The position numbers were made by a program, and so were the translations under genes. Below the pieces are notes generated by a model, which saw only the letters and a program-made list of their open reading frames with translations, was not told the origin of the DNA and did not search any database. A DNA stretch of 64,000 nt from Viscum album (Eukaryota > Streptophyta > Magnoliopsida > Santalales > Viscaceae): assembly GCA_963277665.1 (NCBI GenBank), contig OY728130.1, positions 1,368,266,393 to 1,368,330,392 on the forward strand, in the 5' to 3' direction. This document shows, piece by piece, positions 11,741-25,329 of the stretch. The stretch's first letter is position 1. Each line of letters opens with the position of its first letter.

Positions 11741-13519
11741 GGCGATTTAGTTAACATTTGGAAACTAAGATGCAAAAACTTTATTAAGATCCATGATATT
11801 TATAAGGATAGTTATAGGGATATCCCTAAGGATAAGTCTCACTATAGATTAAAATCTTATAATTTTGGTAACAACCATGAATAACATAGGATTAAACCTA
11901 AGGTTTCATAGATTGGAATATTATAAGTAATTTCCCATGGCTATGTTATTTTTATCTATGATAATTGTTTCTAACACTTTTCTTTTTGGTCTTAGTTAAT
12001 AGATAGAACTAGATAGAACATGGTTAAAATTGAATATTTCATATTTATAAAGTATAGGTATTACCAAAATATATTTTCTAAGTGGAAATATCATGAATAG
12101 AATCATGAAGGTGACATAAGTATTGGTTATACTGTTGAGGATAAAGAGATTGTAAAAAACATGTGAAAGGTATGGGATGTTCAATAATTATTGTTTACTT
12201 GAAACCTAAGAATATTGGTTAGATTAAGGTTGATGACCTTAATACATTATTCATGTTTTAGGAGAGAATAAGATAATATATCCAAAGTAATGTTTTAATA
12301 ATAATTTTTGATGACTAAGGTGTATTTGTTTCGGAATTTAAATATTATGTAATACAAATCATGAAATATATATTTATTTTTGGTATATGTTTTTAATTAA
12401 GGATTGGAAAGGATATATTGAATTGTTATAATGATATAGAAACGTTATTTAAGGGTAAGGTGATATATTTTGAGAATGCATGATTAAGGGAGATATAACC
12501 CTTAATATTTCCCTTATGTTAATATATATGATGTTCGGATAAAGATATGTTTGTTTTGAATAAGTAAATTGGATGATAATAGTTTCTTGGGAACTAATAA
12601 TATTTTTTTTAAAGATGGTTATGCTATCATGGATGAAGTATAAAACCATTTGGGTCTTAGAGAATATATACAATATTTTTTGGAATAAGGACACATGAAT
12701 GTTTTCAATAAGTATATATGGTAATTTAGGTTATTACCATGACTCAAGAGAATACACGATGAAGGTGTTTACATGTGTGAAATGTGAACAATAAGAGATA
12801 CCTTATGATATATGGGGTATAAATGTTAACCCGAGTTAGTTTACATATTTCTAATTTTTTGGTTTCCATCTTTCATAGGGATTATAAGGTTAAAATTTTA
12901 TGGATAGTAAAAGTTAAACTTCAGATGAAGTTTGCTAGATTAAAGTATCATCTCACTATAGGTGGACTTATGTATATTTGATAACTTGTGCTAAATTTTT
13001 ATTATGAAAAATACATATGGAATGACCTATAATTCTATTTATGGATAGTATGATCTATTAATTCATTAGGAATGAAAAATTCAACTTCATTTATTTGAAT
13101 AAGAGATGAAGTGGAAAATTTTCCATGGCACAACCAATGATGAGAGTGTACAAAAATCAAGTGAGTATATATTCTCAGGAAAATTATTCAACATTAGAAA
13201 AAGGGTTTGTGATGTAAAAGGGTGTATTATTATAATCATTTCGGATGATATAAATGACCTCTTTCATGATTTTTTTACTTTTTTTTTTAATTGTTAACTT
13301 TCACTAGATCACCAACTTTTTTGTTATCAGTGATCTTTATAAATATTTATGTTTTTTGTCCATGACCAATCTTCACCTATATTCTCCTACATAGATACCT
13401 AGTTATGATTTAATTTGGGTTACTATTATTTTCTATATATTACTTTTTCAAAGGTATTTTTGGTATTTGTTTTTACAATGTGGGTTTCTATCCTTTTAAA
13501 ATCCTGACGAAATTCGAGG
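11741..13519 (+). other. non-coding interior of element A
   Basis: About 1.8 kb separates the primer site from the polypurine region. I find no zinc knuckle, protease, RT, RNase H, integrase or chromodomain motif in any frame; the longest frames are 60-80 codons of AT-rich sequence with no family resemblance. A Tekay-type autonomous element would need roughly 5 kb of gag-pol here. The interior is therefore either a deletion product or the conserved non-coding core of a non-autonomous family. Confidence 0.6.
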
Positions 13520-13545
13520 GAGAAATTCATTTTGAAAGGGTAGAA
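13520..13545 (+). other. polypurine region before 3' LTR of element A
   Basis: A purine-rich stretch around GAAAGGGTAGAA lies directly before the LTR start TGTAACACCCC. It follows the GACGAAATTCGAGGG word that ends many Tekay/Del chromoviruses. It would prime plus-strand DNA synthesis. Confidence 0.75.
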
Positions 13546-15765
13546 TGTAACACCCCAATATTTTTATGAGATAGTTTTTTTAATTCCTTTTATTTTTTGT
13601 GTTTTATACTACACCAAGGTAATATTGTGTTATACACAACACTATATTATCTTGTGGTATACGCAACACTATGCTTGATTTGTGTTATACAAAATTTCTA
13701 GTTATTTTGATAGAAGTCATTTCATAAAAGATTGAGTTAAATCAAGTTTATAAAATAATAAAATAACTATTTATTGATTTTATTAATTAAATATATATGT
13801 AATAAATTCAATAAAATATTTTAAAGTCGTATTATATGTTTTATATACATGATATATGAACAAAATCATTTTTTCGAATAAAAGATGTGTTTTAAGAAAA
13901 ATACAGTTTTTCTGCCTTTTGATGGCACACCCATTTTAAATATAGTTTTTGAAAAATATTTATATTAAATTTGAAAAAATAAAATTCTTATTTGGAAGTA
14001 GGAAATAAAAATTTAAATTCGATAAATGTTTTTTATTTTTATGATAACTTTTATATTTTAATGAATATTGAAAAATATTGCATTTTAATTCAAAACTACT
14101 TTTTCATATAATTTCTTTATATTGTAAAATTATCCTTTTTATCGGTTTTAAATTTATATTTAGATTATTTTTTTATCATTTAATTAAATTTTATTCATTT
14201 TAAGTAATTTCACATTGAAATTTGATATAAACAAATGTCAATCTTTTGATGGTTTTTACTTTTTAAAAACCCATTTTCTCGTCCCCTCAACAGGATTAAT
14301 TTTAATTTAATTAATACATCTTCTATTTTTTAGTTTTTGAAAAATGGATTCCATATTCTGAATAAATGGGTCCAAATTATGTTAATAGCTTACTTTTATT
14401 TTTGGGATATTATGAATAGTAAATACGATAATTTATTTAATGCGTTTAAAGGTAAATCGGGTAATTTTGGTAAAAAAATAACATGATAAGTAAAATAAAA
14501 TTATCCTATCACCTGAAAAAATCTTATTAGATGAATAAAAATAGACCCTTAACACTTAATTAATATAATTGACTCATTTAATGTACTTTTTTCTATGAAA
14601 ATGATATAAACACTATTAAAATAAAAGAAAGTGACAAGAAAGTAATAAGTATAACAAATTTAATATTGTGATAAATATGAGATAACTTCAATAATAAAAG
14701 TCTAAATAAATATGATTAAATTATCTACATCATAGTAATTTATTTATATTTTTTAGATTTTAGATAATTACCTTAAAGTCTTATACAAAGATGATGGAGA
14801 AATTATTTCATTAATGAAAAATCAATAAAATAATTTTAATTAAAATGATAATAACCATTAAAAGACCAAAAAATAGCCTAAATATTTTTGGTAGATTACA
14901 TATCATATATAATCGTCCAATTTTCTAGTTATTGACCATTTGGATCCACATATAAATTATTATGACACTTAAAATATTTTATTTAAAGTGATGTTAAAGT
15001 TGTCACATTAATGTTTTAGAAAATATATCCATTTTAATGTTTTATTTTCAAGAATATAAATTAGACTATAATTATTATTATGATATATATATAAGAGTTA
15101 TATTCATTATAGGGTTTTATTTTTAATTTTTACCCAACAAATAAGTATATTAAATAGTTACACAAAACCGATGTAGTAATTATTTTATTAATTGAAATAT
15201 TAAATTAACGTTATTAGAAATACTAAAATCAATATAATTTGGGATAATTAATATATCCAAAAAAATTATAGATGAACTTTAACCCTTATAGATATAAGTA
15301 ATTATTTTTTTTGAGGTTAAAATTTTATATTGATATTTCTAAAAATCCATTAAATGAATAGTTTCAAAATTAATACTATTGATATTTTTTAAAAATAGTG
15401 GTTTATTAAATTACTTAAAAATAATTAAATATTTTTTAAAAATATAAAATAATTATGGTTTACTTTAAAAGGTTATATATTTTTAATATATGGTATTTTT
15501 GATAACAAATAAGTAAATATTTTACTATTTTAATATTTAACAATTTGTTACCTTAGTTAAAATTAAAAGAGAATAATTAAGGGTAAAATGAAATGATAAG
15601 ATTTAAAATGAAATAAAAACACGTCTAAAAATTATTTTTTGATGAGATTAAATCCTTATATCATCCAATATTCTAAATAAGGTTGTTCTGTAGGTTTTTT
15701 GATGTGTTTTTATTTTATTATAAATTAACACTTTTAGAGATTACAAAAGTGCCCCTCACCTCAAT

Positions 15766-15773
15766 TATAAAAG
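15766..15773 (+). promoter_or_regulatory. TATA box of element A 3' LTR
   Basis: TATAAAAG lies in the same context as the 5' LTR copy at 9462, following GTGCCCCTCACCTCAAT and preceding GGAAACCTCCTCCCTC. Confidence 0.6.
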
Positions 15774-15937
15774 GAAACCTCCTCCCTCACCTCTTCACAT
15801 CACTTTAAGCCTTCAAGATCCACCATCCCTTACCTATTTCACTTATCAACTTTACTAGTTATATTATATAGGTTTTAGTATTCTCGAAAGACCCACTCTA
15901 ATGTGTTTAATATGACATTTAGAGGGAGCATGTCGAA

Positions 15938-17865
15938 GAAGAGGTAATCCTCTCTACCAATTCATTCAAATTATTTCTACTTCTACTTCCTCTTCATGAA
16001 TTTTTTCCATTAAAAAGTAATAAATACAGTATAAATTATATTATGAGATTTTATTATGGTTATGTAACAACCATAATCCACCTTTTATCCATCCTACAAA
16101 AATTGAAATCACCACACGTGCGTACATACGACTTACCTTCTCCACGCAGTGGTGTAATCTATTTTTTAACATATTACTTGGATAGATATAATGATATAAA
16201 TATTATCTATATATGATTATTATAACATGATATTGATTTTAAAACAAAATATATACCATCCACTTCCATACCATTTGATAATTATTGGAACGATATCATC
16301 GCTCGTGCGTACGTATGGCATACTGTCTCCAAGATGTGATGCTATTAATTCTACATGATCTTAATTAGGGTATGATTATATAAATGAATTTAATGAATAA
16401 ATATGATTTATAATACCATTATTTAAATTATATAACTATAACATAAGAAGATGAACTTATCCAATAAAGTATGCATAGGAAATAAAGAAGTTAATACCCA
16501 ATGGATGGGTAATAATGTTACTAACAAACAGATACTAATATGATCATATATGATCAATATGATTCTTGAATAAGTCAATGAAATAATTTAAATAATTATA
16601 TATGAGGTTTACATACCTAAAAAGGATATAGGATCTAATGTAAGGGATAATTTCGCAATCTCATTATTATCCGAGATTAATTATACACAATTATTTACTA
16701 GGACATATTTTTCATCCATGTACACATTTTTTAAAAATGTTTAATATTATACTATGGATGTTTAAAGTAATTTTTTACTATTTTTTACTTTCATTACATT
16801 TTTTGGAAGGAATATTTCTTTCATTTTCCATTTGAGTAGCTTTTTTACTTTTCCGTCAAAAGTACGAGAATAATGTTTTTTTTTAACTTATACAACATGA
16901 AATGATTTTTACACTTTCATATTACCTTATTTATATGAAGTTTATCTTAAAAATTTTCAAGGTTATTTTCAATGAAATAATTTTGTTTTAAAATTACATG
17001 TTATTTTAAGAAAATAAATCATTTTTGAAGAAGAAATGATATTTTTCTCAAGAATTAATTTCAAGTGTTATATCAAAATTATTTTCCATATAAGATAGAA
17101 TTATTTAATAGGGTTATGTTTCAAGTATAATATCCTTATTGTTCCTATGGTTTGATTATGTTTTTGATGGAATTATTTTTATAAATTCTATTTATTTACT
17201 TGGATTATATTATGGTGGAATGGTGTTTAAAGAAACCCATTTTATTCCCTGGGTTATGATAAACGATTTATGTTATTATGAAACACATAAGAATGATTTC
17301 ATTATGAGATGGGTGAGACATATATCTCTCTCTAATACATTGGGTAAAGATTTATATATTATGAGACAGACCTAACTGGAACAGGAAGTAAATCTGATTC
17401 AGTAATAATGGGAAAAAACAATAAGTAAATCCAATTTAGTAATATAAGACTGGAACAATATATAAACCCTGTTCAGTAATGGAATTAGTCAACTATGATG
17501 GTCTTAGAAATGAGACATGGCTAATATGGAAATGATTTTCTATGATTATTTTTTTCCACAACTCCATGTTTTATGCCAATACTATTTTTTCATGTCTCTT
17601 GTTCCTTTATGATTTGTGCCTTTTGAACTATGAAGATTTATTTCATGACTCATGATTTTGATATTTGTTATACATGTTATGATTTTCAAAATTTACGTTC
17701 ATACATTCTTATTTTAATGTTTGTTTGATATTTTACATGTTTTAACATACTGAGTATTTGAGCTCACCCATTTTTATGTTTCTTTTCACTAATATATGAA
17801 AATGGTTATTAAGTAAGATGTGTTAAAAAGGGGTTCTAGTTATTAAGGAAAAAGTAGGAGACAAT
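15938..17865 (+). repeat. 1928-bp tandem duplication, unit 1
   Basis: The unit starts at GAAGAGGTAATCC and ends just before the related GAAGAGATAATCC at 17866. Matching landmarks recur 1928 bp downstream: the CpG-rich modules, a MFLWF-like segment near 17139 and 19071, and 'GGGGTTCTAGTTATTAA' near the unit ends. The small open frames at 17139-17375 and 19071-19298 are copies of each other and probably not genes. Confidence 0.85.
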
Positions 17866-19803
17866 GAAGAGATAATCCCCTTTACCGATTGTTTCAAATT
17901 ATTTATTTTTCTACTTCCTCTTCATGAGTTTTTTCCATTAAAAAGTAATAAATACTGTATAAATTATATTCTGAGATGCTATTATGGTTATGTAACAACC
18001 ATACTCCACCTTCTATCCATCCTAAAAAAAATTGAAATCACCATGTGTGCGTACGTACGACTTACCTTCTGCACGTTGTGGTGTAATATGTTTTTCACTA
18101 ACATCTTACTTGGATGGATATAATGATATAAATAATATCTATATATTATTATTATAACATGATATGGAATTTGTAACAAAATATATACCATCCACTTCCA
18201 TACCATTTCACAATTATTGGAACGATTTCATCGCTCATGCGTACGTACGACATACCATCTCCAAGATGTGATGATATTAATTATACATGATCTTCATTAA
18301 AGTATTATTATATAAATGAATTTAATGAACAAAAATGACTTATAATATCATTATGTAAATTATATAACTATAACCTAAGAATATGAACTTATCTGACGAA
18401 GCATGCATAGGAAAATGAAGAAGTTAATACCCAATGGACGAGTAATAATGTTACTAAAAAACAGATGATAATATGATTGTCTATGATCAAATGATTCTAG
18501 AATAAGTCATTAAAATAATTTAAATAATTATAAAGTAGGTTTAGATACATAAAAAGGATAGGGTATCTAATGTAAGGGATAATTTCACAATCTCATTATT
18601 ATTTGAGATTGATTATACGTAATTATTTACTATGATATATTTGTCTTCTATGTCCACATTTTATAAATTTTTTTACTATTCTCCAAGGGATTTTTAAATC
18701 CAATTTTTACTATTTTTTTACTTTTAGTACATTGTTTTGAAGGAATATTTATTTCATTTTCCATTTGAGGTACTTTTTTACTTTTTTGGAAAAAGTACAA
18801 GAATAATGTTTTTTTAACTTATATGACATGAATGGATTTTTACACTTTAATACTACCTTATTTATATGAAGATTATATTAAAGGTTTTCAAGTTTATTTT
18901 CAATGAAATTATTTTATTTTAAAATTTCACAGTGTTTTAAGAAAATAAATCATTTTTGAAAGAAGAAATGATATTTTCCTCATGAATTAATTTCAAGTGT
19001 TAGATCAAAATTATTTTCCATCTAGGATGGAATTATTTAATAGGGTTATTTTTCAAGTATAATATTTTTATTGTTCCTATGGTTTTATTGTGTTTATGAT
19101 GGAATGATATTAATAAAATCTATTTTTTTACATGGATTATATTATGGTGGATTAATGTTTAAAGAAACCCATTTTATTCCTTGTGTTATGATAAATGATT
19201 TATGTTATTGTGGAACACGTAAGAATAATTTCATTATGAGATGGGTAGGACCTATATCTCACTCCAATGTATTGGGTAAAAATTTATATCTCATGTGATA
19301 GACCTAACTGGAACCAAAAGTAAATCCGGTTCATTAATACTGGGAAAAAACAAAAAGTAAATCCTGTTCAGTAATACAGGGCTGGAACAATATGTAAACC
19401 CTATTTAGTAATGGAATTAGTCCACTATGATGGTCTTATAAATGAGACATGGCTAATATGGAAATGATTTTCTATGATTATTTGTTTTCCACAACACCAT
19501 GTTTTATGCCAATGCTATTTTTTCATGGCTCTTATTCCTTTATGATTTATTCCTTTTGAACTACCAAGATTTATTTCATGACTCATGTTTTTGATATTGT
19601 TTATACATGGTATGATTTTAAAAATTTATGTTCAAACATTCTTATTTTTATGTCTTTTTGATATTTTCCATGTTTTCCCTCAATGAGTATTTGATCTCAC
19701 CCCTTTTTATGTTTCTTTTCACTAAGATATGAAGAAGGTTATCAAGTAAGATGTGTTAAAAAGGGGTTCTAGTTATTAATGAAAAAGTAAGAGACAATGA
19801 AGA
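17866..19803 (+). repeat. 1928-bp tandem duplication, unit 2
   Basis: This second copy begins at GAAGAGATAATCC and ends near 19803 at GACAATGAAGA, after which the ordinary LTR sequence resumes. The shared GAAGA at both breakpoints suggests slippage or unequal exchange at microhomology. The 5' LTR lacks the duplication, so it arose in this LTR copy after, or during, insertion. Confidence 0.8.
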
Positions 19804-19947
19804 TTTTTTATAAACTAGTTTTTTATGATTATGAGTTTCCAAAGACACTAAACTAATATGGTCTTTGGGCATTAATTTATGTTATGTATTAAGTACTTCT
19901 CAAAAGTAATGTAATGTCCATGTATATCAAGCTTTAGGGTCTTTACA

Positions 19948-21088
19948 ATCTATGTGATAATATTTCTAAGAAATTTTTTATCCATAAAAAATATAATAAT
20001 AGGATATACTAGCATGGAAACATCTAAGAAAGACAAGGGATTGGGTTAAGCTAGTAAGAAAAGTAATACTCACATATTGTTCTTTCATAATAGTATCAAA
20101 TATAGACACCTTATTTTATTAAACCAACAACTTATCATAAGTGAGAATATAGTATCCTAATTTATAAGGATTTATAATTAATAGTAAGACTGTCATATAA
20201 CATTAGTAATGAATAGACATTATATATAATAGCACATCCATATAATTAATTAGAAAACCAGACAAGATCAGATCTCAACTAGAACTGATCATCCCATCAT
20301 TACATTATTGAACCCCGTGAAACCACATTATCATATCCCCACATCCTTTATAGTCACATCACCATATCCATGAATCCCATATAGTCACATAACCACATAC
20401 CTGCATCCCATGTAGCCACATCATCATATCCATATATCCCATCCAGTCACATCATCAGACATATATATCCTATGAAGTCACGTCATAACATTCCTACATC
20501 CCATGCAACCACATAATCACATACCTATTTCCCATGTAGCCATATTATCTAGGACTACCTATTGAACCTTGAGCCATTACAGCCCAATATATGATATAAA
20601 CCTCCAAGACATCAAAAATAGAGGTTATGTGTAGAAGCTAAACATATTCCATTACAACCCATAACTAACAACACATGTCACAACCTTGAGACATTATATC
20701 CCAAATGGAATATACATGAAATCAACTCAATCCATTATATCCTAGATATATAGTGTTAAGAAGTCAAAAAGAAAAGAATAAATATTATTAAACATACAAC
20801 CATACACACAAACAGACATATATGAAATCCATTATACAAAAAAACATGAAAAAAACACATTTAACAAAGATTAGTTTTAGTGAAAATAAATGAAACATCC
20901 CATAACACAACATGAGTTTAAAATAATAAAACATCATATAAACCAACCACAACATTCCATGATCAAATATTCTCTCTATAATGGTTCCTTTCCCTTCATC
21001 TTTTATAAGAAACTATTTCCTATTTAATCTTTTAATAATATCGTTTAAAAATTTCTAAAATGATCATAATAATTGTTACTATCATTAA
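19948..21088. other. spacer between elements A and B
   Basis: This 1.1-kb stretch holds a minisatellite at 20290-20550 and otherwise AT-rich sequence. I see no gene, terminal repeat or transposon motif that I can name. It may be an older decayed element. Confidence 0.5.
20290..20550. repeat. ~36-bp minisatellite
   Basis: About seven copies of a ~36-bp unit containing CATCCCATGTAGCCACATCA recur between 20290 and 20550. The copies differ by several substitutions and short indels. There is no sign of a linked gene. Confidence 0.65.
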
Positions 21089-21929
21089 TATAACACCCAT
21101 AGATTTTAGAATATATTTCTCATTAATAAATTTGATGTGTTCAATAGCTTTCATGATACACATCATCAAAATTAAAAAAATGATGATATATTATATCATA
21201 GTTATTGGATTGGAATGTATGAATAAGAGTAAATATATTATGAAATATTTATATAAATGTATCTATGAATTAAAATGTATTGATTAATACTTTGAAAAAA
21301 TCAATCAATTTATAGTAAATTAATTTTATTTTTCAAAAATACATTATCTTTAAAAATGGTTTTTATTGAATTTTGTATATAGATATTATAATTAATATCT
21401 TTAAATTTTAGAAACTTAATTTGATTAAATAAATTGAATTTTTGAAATTATAATATAAAAATTATTATTGGGTATTTTTTTGGATTTTCCTAAAAAGATT
21501 GATTTTGAGTGAATTGTGGAAAATAATGTTTTTTTTCAAAACTATTCTTTCTTTTCAATAAATCATGTAATTTAAAAGTCCAATTATTTTTTAGTATTAA
21601 ATTAAAATAAGTATCCTTTAATTATACATAATATAATTAATTAAAAAATAAGTATCATCATATTTGATTTTGGTATAAACTCATTCTTAGGACTAAAAAA
21701 CATTTTATTTCTAAAAGATTCATTTTATTTCATTTTACAAATTTTTATTAAAATGTATTACCTTCACTAATAGAAATTAAATCTCAAAAAATTGATTCCA
21801 TATTTGAAATAAATATATTAAGATTTAGAAAATAATTTCTTTTTATTTTTTTCATTATGAATAGTAAACTTGGTAAAAATGTTGTCACTATAGTAAGGTT
21901 TAAACATATAAAACAAGGTAAAAAATATT
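21089..21929 (+). repeat. 5' LTR of element B, left fragment
   Basis: This segment aligns with 43936-~44765, sharing the block AGATTTTAGAATATATTTCT near the start. It stops at the left end of copia 2. The homologous 3' LTR reads straight through the equivalent point, confirming that copia 2 is an insertion. Confidence 0.8.
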
Positions 21930-23372
21930 TGTTGGAGTGGAAAACTGAAGAGGGGGTGAATTTAGTTCACAATAAAATTATGGTTTAAAAACAATGCAAT
22001 AATTAAGTCCTACAATTTAATAAAAACACACTATTTATCAAAACTATAGAAATATATAATTTTATTTTTCAAATAGCTTCTCAAAGTAGGATCAATGATC
22101 AGTTAAAAAAATATTTTAATTCTCTTAAAATTTTGTAACTAAATTACTTGATCAAAAAATCTATATAAAAAAAATTAAAATTACCTATTAGAGTAAAATT
22201 GTTGTTACATATTTTAAAACAGATACAGTTTTGAAATTTTAAATAAAAAAACAAAACTAAGAAATAAAACAATATAATTAAAAAGGGGATTAGTCTTGAG
22301 TTGAGACATAATTCCCTCTACTTGGAAATCACCTGATAGAAATAAATTTACTAAACACTAAACTTGATCAAAAATTGGATCGATATTTTAATCAATATTA
22401 CAAAGACCTATCCAGGTGCAAAGCCTCTTCCACTATTACAAGTGGGATAATAATGAGTACAGATCACACATGACCTCTTCTATAGTTTCTCTAGGCATAC
22501 AAATGAATATATTTGAGAGAGAGAGAGAGATTCAATCACTTTCAAGTTAAGAATAGAAGATTGTGTTTTGATAGATAAACATATTTAGATGAAAATTATC
22601 TTAAATATAATGAATAAAAATAAAAATACAAGATTAGAGATAGGAAAAATTGATATTTCATAATCTTAATTGCTTTGGGTATTTTGAGGTTCTCTAATCC
22701 GTCTTTGAAAGGAGCTCAAATGGTAACTATGAAATGTAAATAAAAACAGAGTGTTGTAGGGTCTGGAAAATCCTTCTATTTATAGTCTATAGATGTCCAG
22801 AGTCCTTCCACACATAGGTGTATTAGGATTCATCTTTATTTAGTGTATGAAATTCACTTTTCACTATGCATGTATCACACTTGGTAAATCCTAGAGAGAG
22901 ATATTTCTTTTGAATTTTACATCTCTGAAGGAACACTTATCTATTGAATAACGATGACAATAAATCATGGATCCTCATTTTAAGAAAAAAAATTCGGAAA
23001 GAATGTCTTTTTATTTAATGAATCCATATATTTTTTTAAGAATACTTATTCTTAAATCCACTTGTGGATGTCTGTAATTAATTAATTGAACTAGCCATTT
23101 ATAGAAATAAATTTGAAATTAATCTGGACATAAATAGTATCACTCTTGGTATATATATTAGTGGAATATCTATGAATGATATATCTATATAGATATTGGT
23201 AGACCTTCTTGAACTAACATTAGATCAATTGAACTAATAGTAGACCAATACTTCAACCAATTTTTTTCATAGAGTTTATTAAAATATGAGTTTCTATCAT
23301 AAAAAATTGAGCTTGTTAGAATCATAAAAAACATGAATTATGATCATTAAAATAAGTAGGTTCCAATAATCA
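21930..23372 (-). repeat. 3' LTR of copia 2
   Basis: The plus strand runs from TGTTGGAGTGG to CAATAATCA, so the TG...CA ends are intact. It is 1443 bp and lies on the downstream side of the minus-strand element. A short (GA)n run lies at ~22513. It is shorter than the 5' LTR mainly in the U3 repeat field. Confidence 0.85.
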
Positions 23373-23382
23373 CCCCCTTTTT
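23373..23382 (-). other. polypurine tract of copia 2
   Basis: The minus strand reads AAAAAGGGGG immediately before the LTR start TGATTATTGG. This is the classic plus-strand primer position and fixes the LTR boundary. Confidence 0.8.
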
Positions 23383-23399
23383 ATGATAACAAATTATGA

Positions 23400-25329
23400 A
23401 ATTTATAACCATGCATATAAAAATAGATAAAGATATGGGTATAGATGAATATGAATAATGTTCTGATCAACATTTAAAATTAGGGATGGGATAAGTACTA
23501 TATTAAATTCCATTCAAGTATACTCCTCCTTTTTAGATTATCTAAAAATAGAAAAAAAATAAAATAGACAGATATGAATAAAAAAAATATTTATTCGATA
23601 TAAATTTCACAATGTTACATCCCAGAAAGGAATATAAGGAAAATACATTCCCTCTTAAAAATTAATTGGAGTATGATCTATTCTCATCTTGATGTGAAGA
23701 AGGTAACATGGAATATTTTTATTTTCTAGTAGATGGAGGTGTAGAGGTGGGGGAAGAAGGTATAGAAGTATCTATAGGAAGATCATTTATAATTACTGGT
23801 CTAAGATTCCAAACTACCTCAACTGGGGTCATTCTAAAAGGTTGAAATTATATAGGAAGAGTTGTTGAATAGTTTGAATAAGTAAGACCACAAATGGTTA
23901 TAACATGAGTTTCCACTACTACAGTCCCATAATAATAAATAAATAGTTTTATCAACTAGAAAATTTATGTAATGATATTTCACCACACTCCATTGATTTG
24001 AATAAATCTTTCTTCTCTTTCACGAATATCTTGAGGAGAGGAGACAAAACCTTTAATCAGTTTAGTTTCTCCTTGAATACCCTATTCATAAGTGGCATAC
24101 TTATATTCTCGGAAAGAAACTTAAAAAGTGATAATTATCTCATTTTTTGTATAAATCCTAGAAAGATATTAGTTAACTGATTTAGTGATAGTCTCTCTAT
24201 CACTACTAGCCTCATTCAACCATTCGATAACCAGATTATAAATATGATCACCATGTGACTTTATCTGAAAAATGTCCTCTTGATGATATATATAAATATC
24301 ACCAATAATATCATACAATTCACATCTAATAATAGAATTAATAACATCTATATAAACTAAAGGAATAAAATTTAGATCACTAGAAGTGGAAGCTCCAGAT
24401 ATATGAAGAGATTCCAATCTCATCAGAAGAGGTAATTTACCTTCAAAAGATCTTTCCCTCATCTTCTGTATGTTGGATTTGACTTATTCCATATCATTAG
24501 AAAACCTATTTTTTCCAATCCCAAGTTATTTCATTTTCAATATTATCTTAGGATGGATATGAGAGATCATTAACTCAAATATCCATCTTGTATTATCTTC
24601 ATTGATCTTGGTCTCTTGTGGGGGTTTAGATCTGAGTATCCCACTAATATATAATAAAAAAAACATCTCTAAAAGAATCCATATCATATTTAGGTACATA
24701 ACCAGATGGTAGAAGTGAAGAAGGTAGATGAAATGGAATCCTATCTTGGTTAGGTATTCTATCATCCCCAGACTTACCTAAAGAAAAACACCATGATAGT
24801 GATGTGATAGCTCTTCCTTAGTAGTATTACCATCACTATTCATAGACCCATCATATCTATCAGATACTACAAAAACTTATCTTGATATCTTAGAAGAAAT
24901 CCCAGTCCAATTTCAACTAATATCTCAGTCTCTTTATATTCTTCATTGTCACATAGAAAAATTTATCTAGAAGGAAGAGAAAGATATAGAATAGTAATTT
25001 CATAAGAACAATTAGGGATTGTGACCACATGAGGGTCTATTTCTTCCTATATTGAAATAGGTACATATTAATATTCTCTATATTTAACTTATTCTTTTAT
25101 AACTTCCTCATAAGAGGAATAAATTAATATATTATATGGATCCAAGACAGGATCAACCAACTCTCTATGTATGGAAATATTCTTCATAGGATTGAAATTC
25201 TCATATATCTTATCATTTTTATCCTACCACTTTTTTATCCCAAGTTTCCAATTTACCTTTATTCTATTGTAATTAAACTCACTTAAACAGAAACCTTCAA
25301 AACTGATTACAACCTCTTCATCTTCAAGC
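23400..25329 (-). pseudogene. downstream part of copia 2 env-position frame
   Basis: Between the conserved domain at 25330-25929 and the polypurine tract, the minus strand keeps several moderately open frames, including 24169-24462 (97 codons) and 24526-24765 (79 codons). None shows a family motif I can name. They are in the place where Sireviruses carry the tail of an envelope-like protein, often coiled-coil. Frame changes and stops show it is not intact. Confidence 0.45.

Larger units (their letters stand above)
7231..19947 (+). mobile_element. Large-LTR Ty3/gypsy-type element A (LARD-like)
   Basis: Two long homologous sequences flank a short interior. The 5' LTR is 7231-11726, the primer site 11728-11740, the interior ~1.8 kb, the polypurine region 13520-13545 and the 3' LTR 13546-19947. 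The LTR start TGTAACACCCC and the preceding GACGAAATTCGAGGG / GGGTAGAATG context are typical of the Tekay/Del branch of chromoviruses. No gag-pol can be recognised inside, so it fits the 'large retrotransposon derivative' pattern: long LTRs with a non-coding interior moved by enzymes supplied in trans. The 5-bp flanks (ctcaa and atcta) are at best a decayed target duplication. Confidence 0.8.
13546..19947 (+). repeat. 3' LTR of element A with internal duplication
   Basis: The LTR starts TGTAACACCCC and ends TCTTTACA, matching the 5' LTR end. At 6402 bp it is 1906 bp longer than its partner. The excess is explained by a tandem duplication of 1928 bp (units at 15938 and 17866), less small deletions. 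Substitutions between the LTRs are frequent, so the insertion is old. Confidence 0.85.

Noticed and set aside
17139..19298. Two similar frames of 75-78 codons starting MFLWF
   Set aside because: They are the same position in the two units of the LTR duplication; the equivalent 5' LTR stretch is broken, and there is no family resemblance.
22513..22531. (GA)n microsatellite
   Set aside because: Short simple repeat inside the copia 2 LTR; also present in altered form near 38062. Nothing unusual.
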